Shown here in pieces: positions 49,648 through 61,190 of a stretch of DNA of 64,000 nucleotides (position 1 is the stretch's first letter; each line of letters begins with the position of its first letter). Below the pieces are notes generated by a model. The model did not search any database and was not told where the DNA came from. It was given only the letters and a program-made list of their open reading frames with translations. The position numbers and the translations under genes were made by a program. This DNA is from Mactromeris polynyma (lineage: Eukaryota; Mollusca; Bivalvia; Venerida; Mactridae), in the NCBI GenBank assembly GCA_032209605.1, contig JASFXZ010000002.1, forward strand, positions 55,554,431 to 55,618,430. Direction: 5' to 3'.

Positions 49648-52199
49648 GACGGCATTTTAACTTTCTGTCTGAAACCATCTTACAAAGACAACATACATAG
49701 TAATTTGTCTGCCTCAAATCAAATCATGTTCTAAAAAAAGTCTGGTTTTCAACTAATTTGCAATTACACGTGTGTAAAGATATAAAACTTCAAATGTCAC
49801 TCTTTTACTTCGTTCATTATTTCTGCTGTTAGTCGCTAATTCGTGTTAAGTTGGTTTTGGGTGTATTTTTATTGTTAACAAACTTAAATTCCTCTTTTCG
49901 TTTCATTAATTGTTCCGCTCCCTTTCTTCAGTTTCACTTTATGCTCTAGGAACCTATGTGTTGATATCTATATAATGTATGTGTGCGCGTTTGTTTGCTT
50001 ACTTTTCTCAAATAATGAATCAAGTATCAAATAAGTGTTGTTCATTCTGTATTGGTCTGTATTATGATGTATTTTAATGTATTGCTATATTTTGTTTCGA
50101 TGAATATGTATGTGTTTTGTGTGTGTGTGTTTATTTTTTTGTTTATTTCTCATCTGAAAAAAGGCATATAAGATGTGAAAATCAAAACTATCACTAATGT
50201 GTATTACTTATGAAACAATTTAAAAAACGAATATTACATAAATCAGATCTGTTGCCAACTGATTAATACCAGCTTCTTTGTTTAGCAATGTCATTATGAT
50301 TATCTACACTTGATTAAAACATAAAAGTAATATCTTAAAATAAATTAGGTATCATCTTATGTATATAAAAAAACATTTAAATATTTAAATACGATGCACA
50401 TTAGTAAATGTAACCCTTATTAATAAAGCAAAAGTAACCCGTATTAATCTATGTGTGAAGGTCTTGTTTGTCGGACCTAGTTTGAATACATTTAGTCCAA
50501 CTTAAATTACCAAAACCGATATGACATGTTCGGTTCAGGAAATATGATATTACAAGCTACATAACCAGCTTATCAACCGGCAAATTCGTTAGGACAACAA
50601 TGCGGTGACTCCTTGCAGAAGAAACCAGTACATACACGTGGTAGGTGTAATTATTGATTTTTTTTAAAAATCGCTTTCAATGTCAGTGGAATATTTCACT
50701 TTCGTATAAATAAATTAATGGAAAACTACAACGCCATCAGATCTTTGGTATCGGATTTGCGCTCGGATAGTTATACTGACGCAACAAAGAAATTGCACTT
50801 TTATATTTGCTATTCGGAACAAAAGAGTATACATTTTCTGATATAAGCACACTTCTCATTGGTTCACTGACATCGAACACAAAGACCATGTATCATGAAC
50901 TGAAATAATCACGATCATATTTCAATCTATTCGCATCGAAACAAAACTGTTGTTCTATAATTAAAGACACGAATCCAATAAAAGATCATGTCAATTTGGC
51001 ATACAAAGCAGTTAACATGATATGGTTAGTTGTTGCATGAAGTAGGGTGATACAAATGAGAAGGCGTACAGGAAAAGTCATGCTCACAAAACAGGACCTC
51101 ACCATACAGATAAGAAATAAAAAAAAGAATTGGGAGAATTAGATAAATAAATGCTTCATTAGGATATCAGAATATGTTTGAAAATAACATGTCCCATTTA
51201 GCAAAATTTACTCATGCAATTTAAACAAGAAATATCTTTAAAAAAAGATAAACGGTGTAGATAGAATGATGTCTTCCGGTATGTTGAATGAAATAATGTT
51301 TTTTGCAACCTTTTGAAAAATAAATCCTTACAAAAAATCAACTCGGAAATATATTCACATGTATACTATAATCATGGACCTGTCTTATCAGGGTCATTTA
51401 CATACGCTGTTTTCTCGTAGATTCGTACACCTAAGGAGAGAAGTTACTGCAAATTCATTCAGTACACAGTTTACTTATATATTTTTCATTTTAAACTAAA
51501 ACATTTATTCTGAAGCAACATTTGTTATGTTTTACAATGAAACAAGTGCATAAAAACAGAAAGTCAATGATCATTATCGTCTGAAAGCTCTCTCATTAGA
51601 TTCGTGCCCCTGGGAAATCGTTTTGGTTTGTAAACCATTTAATGCCTTGAATATGACGTGATGCAATATCCTACTGATTTAATGTTCGCACATCTTACGA
51701 AAACCCCATTTGGTGCCTCATGGGTGAAAATAGGATTGGACAGATTTTAAAAAGCCCGCTACTAGGACAACGCTGGTTGGTCAAAAATGTAGGTTAAAAT
51801 CAATGTTATACAGCTACGCCTAAAAATTGTATATAATTAAAAAATATCAATCTGATCAGCACAAACAGTTTCATGAGGAATGAGCATTGTCCAATGAATT
51901 TGTCATTGACTATCGCACAATGAGGCTGCGCCTCTGTCAGTGTCGAATGGCTTTTTGAGCTTTGCATGTTGTGGCGTGTACGAAATTTTTCCTCTATGAA
52001 ACCTTTGTTTAGTAGTCAAATTCTCCGGAAAACACGAATACTTTTTTATCGGGTACCTGCAATACCACGACTGAACTTCGTGTGCCTTCGGAATGTTACC
52101 AGCCGAAGAACACCACTCGTTTCGGTGTCCATGGGCTCACTATAGGGTTTCAAAGGCGACGTTTCCGAATCCGATTCCAGCTATCTGACTGCACGGAAC
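49648..52199. other. Non-coding stretch without recognisable features
   Basis: About 2.5 kb of AT-rich unique sequence with no gene or repeat that I recognise. Confidence 0.4.
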
Positions 52200-52403
52200 A
52201 TGGACCCTGACCAATTCGACCAAGAACAATTTATTACGTGAGTTGAAAATGTAGCTGCTGAAACTCGTCCCGCCACGCCTCTAGCTTTGGCACAAAGTCT
52301 TCGTCGCTCGTGTTGTTGCCGTGTTCCTACAGCAGATGTCGACGTCATTCCAAGGCAATCTGTTCCTTCGGATGAAATGGATGATTTGCACACAGCTGAG
52401 TGA
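52200..52403 (+). pseudogene. Possible coding remnant with one internal stop
   Basis: From the ATG at 52200 the plus strand reads MDPDQFDQEQFIT, a TGA at 52239, then VENVAAETRPATPLALAQSL and a short tail to a TGA at 52401. The local GC content is higher than in the flanks and the residue mix is protein-like, with acidic residues before the stop. The internal TGA lies in a perfect donor-like GTGAGT, so it could instead mark an exon end. No family is recognised. Confidence 0.25.
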
Positions 52404-53210
52404 TGTCTAAGAGAACGAATGTAACTCCTTCAGACATTTGGCACGTTAGTGAGATCACGATGTGTTGATATCAAATGTATTTTTATTTTACACTTCCTTT
52501 CCGTGAAGCCTCTGCATAATTAGACGTGTCACATTTTATTCTATAATCTTACGTGAGTATGTTCAAAATACACTCAGACCTCGATTTTTCGAAAACCTTT
52601 CATCGATCCCGATGAATTCAAATGAACGAGGTTCGACTTTAGGTTGATGAACCACGAATCGCTATGAATTATTTACCGTATTTGAAATATAAGACTTTTA
52701 CTGTTTTTCAAGGTACTCGGATTCTTTATCCGCAAGCAATCTAAAGTTATATCTCAATAGCGTTGTTCCCCACTTTACTGAACGTTGTGCATTGTCATTG
52801 TGGAAACATATTGATGATTTGTTTCTTTTAATACCGATTTCTGTGAACTAAGACACTTATGTAAACAATGCAATGAGCTTGAAGAATACTAATACATCCC
52901 CTGAGCAATAAATATATTGGATTAGTCTTGGATCAATCAGCATTGTACGTCAATTGCCAGTTGTCTCACCGCATCCAGATATTTCTCTGCCGTTGTGCAA
53001 CACCTTTTACAGACACAATATTCCTGGAAGTCTGTCTAATGCACCATATATAATTCAGTGTCCATTACTCTGCTACCAGCGCAATCGTTTTGTACAATTA
53101 AGAATAGTCATGTAACACAGTTATGTTGAAATGTGTTTTGTCGTGTACCGAGAAAATTTATGGAAACTTAATTGAATAGTTGAAAACAACTAGAAGCTAC
53201 GTTGTTTTGA
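52404..53210. other. Non-coding stretch without recognisable features
   Basis: AT-rich sequence with no gene or repeat that I recognise. Confidence 0.4.
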
Positions 53211-53942
53211 TATATAGTAAACAAAATAAGAAACTTCCGCGAAGTTTGCTTGAACATAGCTGGATGAAAACAAATCGGGGGAATCATTAAATATATATGC
53301 ATTTAAAGAGTGTTCCGTGATGCATCGTTTGGTGCAAAATGATCGCCCAAGGTTAACAGAAAATGGGGGAAATTTTGACCATGTGAGGTCAAAAACAAAA
53401 AATAACACTTAATAACGGGTATGATCACCACTTGAGTTGACCACTGCAGTGCATCGCCGGCGCATAGAATTGACTAAGGTGTTAATTTCTGTCTGTGGAT
53501 TATGTTCCATTCCTGAATGAGCGCTTGACGAAGTTCGTTGACGTTAGCAGGTGGGTTGGGACGACGCCTCAGTCGTCTGTCCAGAATATCCCAGACGTGC
53601 TCAATTGGGTTGAGATCAAGACGTTTAGCGGGCCAGACATCAAGCGTTTTCATTTCTTTAAAAAATTGAAGCGTTTTCGTTCACTTGACAACAATGTCAG
53701 TAAGACAAGTAAAACAAATTGACCGAATACCACACGGGACATGTTGAACGATTCATGCACATGCAACTCCGAGTTTCATGTTGTTGACGATTAACAGTGC
53801 AAACATAATCGCTAAAATTCATGAATCCTAATAACACAGGTCAATGCTAATATTACCTATCTACTTTCTTTACACAATAATCTTTTTAACACAACAAACA
53901 CTATGTGTACAAATCGAAAGTTTCTTTTTTGTTCAGTGTATA
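53211..53942 (-). mobile_element. Tc1-like element, internally deleted
   Basis: The terminal inverted repeats match: TATATAGTAAACAAAATAAG on the left, and TATACACTGAACAAAAAAGA on the right read from the other strand, both continuing into GAAACTT. TA dinucleotides occur at both ends, as expected for Tc1/mariner insertion. The 0.73-kb body holds only the last part of a transposase on the minus strand. Confidence 0.75.
53409..53640 (-). pseudogene. Tc1-like transposase, C-terminal fragment
   Basis: On the minus strand the DNA reads RLDLNPIEHVWDILDRRLRR, then NVNELRQALIQEWN, and in a shifted frame TEINTLVNSMRRRC and a HTRY end at 53409. DLNPIEHxWD carries the final catalytic Glu of the DD34E triad; the first two Asp positions and the N-terminal helix-turn-helix DNA-binding domain are gone. 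A one-base loss near 53500 causes the frameshift. The plus-strand open frame at 53495-53722 is its shadow. Confidence 0.85.
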
Positions 53943-53964
53943 AAATAAACATATCGTACTATTG

Positions 53965-54030
53965 TGTGGGGAGGCACTGTCGTATGTATGTGGCGTTCCC
54001 TGTAGCAACTTGTTCTTTCTCTTTTATAAT
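53965..54030 (+). repeat. Dispersed repeat R1, terminus
   Basis: TGTGTGGGGAGGCACTGTCG, TATGTATGTGGCGTTCCCTG and TAGCAACTTGTTCTTTC form the R1 end, starting about 25 bases from the Tc1-like terminus. Confidence 0.8.
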
Positions 54031-54289
54031 TTATCCTGTGCGGATATATTTGAACGATAGAGGCACCAAAGCAGTTTGTAACAATGCTATTCATTGTATA
54101 CATGCAACATGTAAATGGAATTTAACATGTGTTTTATGCAAATGTTATTTCATTATTGCACAGAAAATAAACATGTATTCAAATGAACCAGGGTTTATTT
54201 TTCTGTTCTGTGTTTTAACATCCAGTAACTTACGTATTATGTAAATATACGTTTGGTCAATATTTCTTTAGCAATACGGGTCCAGTATG
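54031..54289. other. Short non-coding gap
   Basis: Nothing is recognised between the R1 terminus and the degenerate repeat zone. Confidence 0.4.
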
Positions 54290-54715
54290 ATTACAATCAT
54301 AAAATATTTTCATCTGAACCACTCGACTCGAAACCCGATGGTACTACACGACATACAATGTTTCTTTACGACTCGCTACGATTCTTCATATCGTCACAAC
54401 ACGTGATGGTTTCTCTAGAAACGAGACGTTTCCTCACCACACGCGAATGTTCTTCACGACAAATGACGGTTCTTTACGATATGCGATGGTTCTTCACGAT
54501 TCGCAACGAAATGACATGAACAACGATCGTTGGACATGGCACGCCATGGTATGAAGCAACACACTATGGTGCGAATGGACATGCAACGATACAAAATTGC
54601 ACGCCATAGTATATAGCGATACACAATTGGTCTTCATGACCCGCGATGGTGTGACAAAATACGCGATGGTACGAGACGAGACGGTAAAACGACGTCGTTT
54701 CGTGTCGTTGCAGGC
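54290..54715. repeat. Degenerate short-period repeat rich in CGATGGT and TTCACGA
   Basis: Motifs such as GGTTCTTCACGATTCGC, CGATGGTTCTTCACGA and ACGCGATGGTACGAGACG recur at irregular spacing of roughly 20-30 bases. CpG is denser than in the surroundings. An old, eroded minisatellite is the likely origin. The open frame 54253-54519 is part of it. Confidence 0.5.
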
Positions 54716-55873
54716 AGTATCATGACGATAGAACGGACTTATGATGTATCGGCATTAGGCAGACGTTAGCTAGTATAAAATGAGACTTGATACGTTGTCA
54801 ATCGCGCACTGTAACTTATTAAATAAAACCTGTGAAAACCTGTGAGTGAAGTCATTACTGCTGTCTTGCAATATCAATGAGACTTTTGGAAAAAGAAATT
54901 CACGATAAATTAGCAAAACACAAAAACTATATTCGGTAACGTGTGCATGAAGTATATCTATAATATTTTATTCTACCGTATGTGTATGCGTTGATCTTAT
55001 TACGTAGAATGTTATTTATAATCCAGTTATATTTACTTGAAAACGGCTGTAAACAAACAAGTGGTCAGCCAATGAACACTGGATTGACAAATAGACTTCG
55101 TGTACGCAACCGACTTTGAATCGACAGTACTTGTTCGTTTGGCTATGACATTTTATCAGATGGACTACAATATAATTACACTCCGTTACAAAATGTTACA
55201 CAGTGTTACCTTATCCTACCAATAAGCTGATTGACAATAATTCTCCAATGCATTATCGAAAAAGTTTAATGCTATGATGACTGATATTTTCGGAAATGGA
55301 AGCGAAACACAATACAATGTATATCATTTCATATTCGATTTTTTCCGTCATTACGGAATTGCGTCTTTCAGAAGTTAAAGTGTAGTATATGATGTTGTGT
55401 AATTAAAACGAGACTATCCTCTAAACGATTCCAATCGATTTTACTTATCATTATCTCAGTATGTAACTTCCGTTAAGGTTAAATTATACATTAAACAGGT
55501 TCGAAGTTTGGATTAAACGATGACAATATTATGGATATGATGTGTCTCAGCAATGTGGTGCTTAACATTTTATACAAAACATCCTCCCTCTACGATTACT
55601 TAACACCACTTGTTACACATCTAGAATTACCAAAAGATCCACTCAAACAATTGAAGTAATGTAGTGCATTGTGAGTCTAGATGTGTTACGCGACGTAATG
55701 CGATGCCGGCGGAGTGATATCTAGCAACCTATTCCTTCAGTCATAATAACAATACAGATATTCGTACCATATCCATCACATTTAATTCTTCAGTTATGCT
55801 ACAAAACACGTCCCGATTTAAAGAGTTTAATATCTTTCTCAATCTTTATAAGAATGGAAACAGTATGATTATA
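54716..55873. other. Non-coding stretch without recognisable features
   Basis: No gene or repeat that I recognise. Confidence 0.4.
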
Positions 55874-56171
55874 TACACTAACCCAAAATGAAACTTTACA
55901 CTTTATTTTTTTGAATATTTGTTTTGCTAGTATATATGTTGTTGTAAGTGTTACACATGTTTATCACGATTTCATTGCGGATAACGATTATGCATTTGTT
56001 TTAAAAATCGCCGGTATATTCATGCGTCCAAACAGGAAAAACGTTTTCCTTACTTTGCACGTGCGCAGCAACATTGGTTTCACTTACAGATTTTACACTG
56101 ACAAGTAATCATTTGCTGCTTAGCACAGATAAAAAATAATTTTATTTTTTTTAAATCAATTGCATTTAGTG

Positions 56172-56321
56172 ATGTCACGTCTTTCTGAATATCAGAGAAA
56201 CCAGGCTATTGGTATGCTCCGGGCGGGATCAATGAAAAATAACGTAGCGCGTCATTTTGGCTGCTCCAGACAGACTATTCATAATCTCGAGAACCGGTAC
56301 AACACTACTGGATCTGTCTGA
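56172..56321 (+). pseudogene. Tc1/mariner transposase N-terminal (HTH) fragment
   Basis: From the ATG at 56172, MSRLSEYQRNQAIGMLRAGS followed by NNVARHFGCSRQTIHNLENR is the first DNA-binding helix-turn-helix of a Tc1-like transposase. The frame stops at a TGA at 56319. In relatives this position (between SV and DR) is usually an arginine codon, so one C-to-T change would explain the stop. The second DNA-binding helix-turn-helix and the start of the catalytic core are missing. Confidence 0.8.
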
Positions 56322-56589
56322 GATCGCACAATTCCTTGTTCAAAATGATGTTAGCGTCTTGCATTGGCCCGCTGTATCCCCAGACTTGAACCCAATGGAA
56401 CACATATGGGATGAATTGGGTCGGAGAGCCAGGTCCGAGCATCAAATTGATACCATAAATGACCTCCGAAATGCACTTGTGTTAGAATGGCAACGTATTC
56501 CAAACGCGGTCATACAACGTTACGTAAATTCAATGAGGCGACGTATTCTCCAATGCATTCGTAAACATGGCGGTCACACTGGTTACTGA
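56257..56589 (+). pseudogene. Tc1/mariner transposase C-terminal fragment
   Basis: In a different frame from the N-terminal fragment, the DNA encodes AQFLVQNDVSVLHW, then VSPDLNPMEHIWDELGRR, INDLRNALVLEWQRIP and a GGHTGY end. The NPxEH Glu is the last residue of the DD34E triad; both catalytic Asp residues lie in the deleted part. The true similarity starts near 56325. The upstream 20-odd codons of this frame overlap the HTH fragment out of frame and are meaningless. Confidence 0.85.
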
Positions 56590-56859
56590 TGCTTCTTATA
56601 AATTCACTCAGTCAGTACTTTCTTTTCTTCAAATGTTGTGTGATAATTTACATTTTTCTGGAATTTTAATTTCGACCCCCTCCACTTAATTGCTCATAAA
56701 AAATATGCATTGTTTCCCAGTAAATTACATAAACACATTGATATTGCATTGAAGCTTCAATGAAAAAACAAATTAACCCCGAATATACATTTATCAACAA
56801 AATATACACTTTTCGATGTAAAGTTTTCATTTTGGGTCAGTGTAGTACACCCAAACCTT

Positions 56860-57340
56860 TATGTTCTATGCATATGCTATTGAATGTGACGTACACTTCG
56901 CTCTATGCATATGTTATTGAATGTGACGTACGCTTCGCTCTAGGCATATGCTATTGAATGTGACGTACGCTTCGCTCTAGGCATAAGCTATTGGACGTGA
57001 CGTACACTTCGCTCTATGCATATGCTATTGAATGTGACGTACGCTTCGCTCTATGCATATGATATTGAATGTGACGTACGCTTCGCTCTAGGCATAAGCT
57101 ATTGGACGTGACGTACACTTCGCTCTAGGCATAAGGTATTGAATGTGACGTACACTTCGCTCTAGGCATAATCTATTGAATGTGACGTACGCTACGCTCT
57201 ATGCATAAGCTATTGAATGTGACGTACGCTACGCTCTATGCATAAGCTATTGAATGTGACGTACACTTCGCTCTAGGCATAAGCTATTGAATGTGACGTA
57301 CACTTCGCTCTAGGCATAAGCTATTGAAAGTGACAATCTC
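56860..57340. repeat. 37-bp minisatellite, about 12-13 copies
   Basis: The unit contains CATAAGCTATTGAATGTGAC followed by GTACACTTCGCTCTAGG, with variants ATGCATATGCTATTG, GCTACGCTC and GTACGCTTCG. It begins about 15 bases beyond the right end of the Tc1/mariner element. Confidence 0.95.
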
Positions 57341-57833
57341 TGAAATTAAACACGTTTTGGGTGTACATGTATGCTAAATGGTACCAAATGTTACTCTTTG
57401 TTTGCAGAAACTCATCAACGATTTTGTATTAAGGTCACAGAACATTCCTTCTTTCGGGTTGATTTCCAAAGTGAGGCTACTTTTGGTTAAGAAACACGTC
57501 GATATCCAACTAATAGACAGTGGTTTTGTGAAATGAAATGCAAGTCTGGCGGTCTGAAACTATCATACAGCTTCAGAAACGGGAACAAATAATTGTACCC
57601 CTATAATGTTAAATATATGTACGCGTTCGTGTTTCCAATTAGTTTTCATTTCAGCTTATTTCCTTTTCTATCTAAGCAACGTCGGAAAAGTGACAGCGCA
57701 TGTTTGTTTTAATATGTAGTAAGTATATATTGGCAGAGGTTAATTGAATTTCTCCTTCCAGTCGTTAAGTTCGAAGATTTCTCGTTTTGCTAAAACCGTT
57801 AAGTAATTTCAGTTAATAGAGAACACGCAGAGG
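57341..57833. other. Unique spacer between two minisatellites
   Basis: No gene is recognised. Confidence 0.4.
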
Positions 57834-59535
57834 TGACAGGAATACCGTTATGAAGTACGCATTTGTCGAGCACATGCAGATGTGACAAGAATACCGTTAT
57901 GTAGTACGCATTTGTCGAGCACATGCAGATGTGACAAGAATACCGTTATGTAGTACGCATTTGTCGAGCACATGCAGATGTGACAGGAATACCGTTATAT
58001 AGTACGCATTGTCGAGCACATGTAGATGTGACAGGAATACCGTTATATAGTACGCATTGTCGAGCACATGCAGATGTGACAAGAATACCGTTATGTAGTA
58101 CGCATTTGTCGAGCACATGTAGATGTGACAGGAATACCGTTATATAGTACGCATTGTCGAGCACATGCAGATGTGACAGGAATATCGTTATGTAGTACGC
58201 ATTTGTCGAGCACATGCAGATGTGACAAGAATACCGTTATGTAGTACGCATTTGTCGAGCACATGCAGATGTGACAAGAATACCGTTATGTAGTACGCAT
58301 TTGTCGAGCACATGCAGATGTGACAAGAATACCGTTATGTAGTACGCATTTGTCGAGCACATGCAGATGTGACAAGAATACCGTTATGTAGTACGCATTT
58401 GTCGAGCACATGCAGATGTGACAAGAATACCGTTATGTAGTACGCATTTGTCGAGCACATGCAGATGTGACAAGAATACCGTTATGAAGTACGCATTTGT
58501 CGAGCACATGCAGATGTGACAGGAATACCGTTATGTAGTACGCATTTGTCGAGCACATGCAGATGTGACAGGAATACCGTTATGAAGTACGCATTTGTCG
58601 AGCACATGCAGATGTGACAAGAATACCGTTATGTAGTACGCATTTGTCGAGCACATGCAGATGTGACAGGAATACCGTTATGTAGTACGCATTTGTCGAG
58701 CACATGCAGATGTGACAGGAATACCGTTATGTAGTACGCATTTGTCGAGCACGCAGATGTGACAGGAATACCGTTATGTAATACGCATTTGTCGAGCACA
58801 TGCAGATGTGACAGGAATACCGTTATATAGTACGCATTGTCGAGCACATGCAGATGTGACAGGAATACCGTTATATAGTACGCATTGTCGAGCACATGCA
58901 GATGTGACAGGAATACCGTTATGTAGTACGAATTTGTCGAGCACATGCAGATGTGACAGGAATACCGTTATGTAGTACGCATTTGTCGAGCACATGCAGA
59001 TGTGACAGGAATATCGTTATGTAGTACGCATTTGTCGAGCACATGCAGATGTGACAGGAATACCGTTATGTAGTACGCATTTGTCGAGCACATGCAGATG
59101 TGACAGGAATACCGTTATGTAGTACGCATTTGTCGAGTACATGCAGATGTGACAGGAATACCGTTATGTAGTACGCATTTGTCGAGCACATGCAGATGTG
59201 ACAGTAATACCGTTATGTAGTACGCATTTGTCGAGCACATGCAGATGTGACAGGAATACCGTTATGTAGTACGCATTTGTCGAGCACATGCAGATGTGAC
59301 AGGAATATCGTTATGTAGTACGCATTTGTCGAGCACATGCAGATGTGACAAGAATACCGTTATGTAGTACGCATTTGTCGAGCACATGTAGATGTGACAG
59401 GAATACCGTTATGTAGTACGCATTTGTCGAGCACATGCAGATGTGACAGGAATACCGTTATGTAGTACGCATTTGTCGAGCACATGCAGAGGCGACAGGA
59501 ATACCGTTATGTAGTACGCATTTGTCGAGCAAATC
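57834..59535. repeat. 49-bp minisatellite, about 35 copies, with a 48-bp variant
   Basis: The unit is CAGATGTGACAGGAATACCG, then TTATGTAGTACGCATTTGTC and GAGCACATG. A 48-bp variant has TATATAG in place of TATGTAG and lacks one T (GCATTGTCG); the two changes always occur together. Variant units cluster near 57990-58160 and 58826-58890. Minus-strand open frames (57897-59832) are shadows. Confidence 0.97.
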
Positions 59536-59937
59536 GTGATGGTCTGTCATTTTCGCGAAACTTATCATTTCGGATACAAGTTGCCCCACACTGAATGTCT
59601 TTGTAGAGTGCTTCAAGAAAATACATGCTTTACTAATTGGAAAAAAAACAAAGATAAGTTTGCATTCCACGAAAACAACAACAACAAACATGGTATTAAA
59701 TTGTGGACGATGGCATCGAATAAGTACTGGAATAAACAAATCTGAAACATAAAGTAAACCTTCCATACAACAGGTTATGGAGAACAAAAAGAACTGCGTA
59801 ACAATTACAAAAGTACAGAGACTTGGTAACACACCCGCCTCTCAACCTTGAACTTACAGCATATAGACTACATTTGCAAGTACTGGTAGATAAATGTCAC
59901 ATTAAATATTTTGGTTATTAAATATCCGACATATGAG
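59536..59937. other. Unique spacer
   Basis: No gene is recognised. The open frames at 59458-59832 (-) and 59536-59745 (+) have no domain. Confidence 0.35.
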
Positions 59938-61190
59938 AGCGAGCATTGAATTAGTATCACAAATATGCCATAACCACAATGATCCATTAAGTACAGAAAC
60001 GTCAGATGGTTAAGAACATACAACGATATAAAAGGTGTGTAATGTAAAAATAACTATCTCAACTAAAATTTTCAGAATGCAAATTAGTTGATACAACCCT
60101 AGGAGGAGAAACACATTCAAATTCCCAAATGACGACTTTTTGCAATAACTACATTTAAATGTAACTTAAGTTTCCTAGAAATCTACAGAACTGTCACCTA
60201 AGTAGGCCAGTCTCTAGATATATATAGAGCGCAGGAAAGTATGATGCATTGGAACGAAAATAGTGCTTACCATGGTTTAGGTTTATATCAAGACAATGAA
60301 ATCAATGTACCAACAATATAGTACATTGCATATGATTTGGGACAGCGACAAACCAAGGAACTATATTATTCTTATTCATACATAATTATATTTACCTGAA
60401 AAAAGAAATCAGACATTGGCCAGACATAATAATATAATAAAACATTTAATTATTTTGTGTTGCAAAAATCACAAACCAAGTACAGTTTTAGTCAAAGAAA
60501 TGTCATCAAACATGAAAATTTAATATATAAAGCAGCAAGAGTGCTCGAAAGACAGAAATGGCATCCACACATATTTAGGATACGAATTAAAATAAGAATT
60601 GGGCAGTTTAATCTATTTTGATGGTATGTCTAGAAAAGTGAGATAATAAGTTGCTACATGGAAAGCCACATACATAAGACAGTGCCTCCCCACACAGACC
60701 TCCGGCAAAACAACAATCCATAAAATATAACTCCCGTGAGGAGGTTATATGGTACATACATAAGGGAACAGAGGCGCAAGGAATGGCCCGGTCGACCATA
60801 AGGAATAACTAAGAGAATCAAAGAGGACAAGCAGTGAAAGTAGAGAAATTAATGGATGGAAAAGATCACAGGACAAGTCAATACAGCTGGCAACAATAGG
60901 CCGAAACTGGGCAGAAAATAACCTCAACACTTTATGAAGTGAAAGAATTGCATAGGGGAAAGAGAAATATAACACACATGCAAAACACAAAACTCACATT
61001 TAACGTTTACATTGAAGAGAAACCCCACGTGTGGACGCTAAGTAGAAAGGTATGTTGATTTTAACTATGCAATTGTCGAAATTTCAGAATATGATCTTCG
61101 GATTTAACAATACATTTTATTGTAGTGGCTGAAATGTGAACTCAGACTAGAACTGGCATTTTGAGACATTTAAGTAGATCCATGTCGTAA
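59938..61190. repeat. Local duplication, copy C
   Basis: This aligns with 62580-64000. Shared anchors include GAGCATTGAATTAGTA, GATATAAAAGGTGTGT, CAGTCTCTAGATATA, GTTTATATCAAGACAATGAA and TTTCAGAATATGATCTTCGG. It is interrupted by an R1 copy at about 60633-60997, absent from the other copy. Confidence 0.8.
60633..60997 (-). mobile_element. R1 insertion with a matching empty site in copy D
   Basis: Reading in reverse, the insert has the R1 terminus at its left side (AATAAGTTGCTACATGGAAA) and reaches R1 body sequence such as GGCCGAAACTGGGCAG before stopping near AAAACACAAAACTC. Copy D runs from GATGGTTTGCCTACCCC straight to ACATTTAACATTG. The insert keeps the 3' end and lacks the far 5' part of longer copies, as in 5'-truncated retroposition. 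Confidence 0.75.

Larger units (their letters stand above)
55874..56844 (+). mobile_element. Tc1/mariner element, internally deleted, with intact TIRs
   Basis: The ends are inverted repeats of about 28 bp: TACACTAACCCAAAATGAAA on the left, and TACACTGACCCAAAATGAAA on the right read from the other strand, both running into CTTTACA. TA lies at each boundary. The 971-bp interior contains the two ends of a transposase gene joined by a deletion. Nothing else is coded. The element could in principle still be moved in trans by a related transposase. Confidence 0.85.

Noticed and set aside
53495..53722. Plus-strand 75-codon frame
   Set aside because: It lies over the minus-strand transposase fragment, whose motifs explain the sequence better.
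57897..59832. Minus-strand frames with repeats around VLHNGIPVTSACARQ
   Set aside because: Shadows of the 49-bp satellite.
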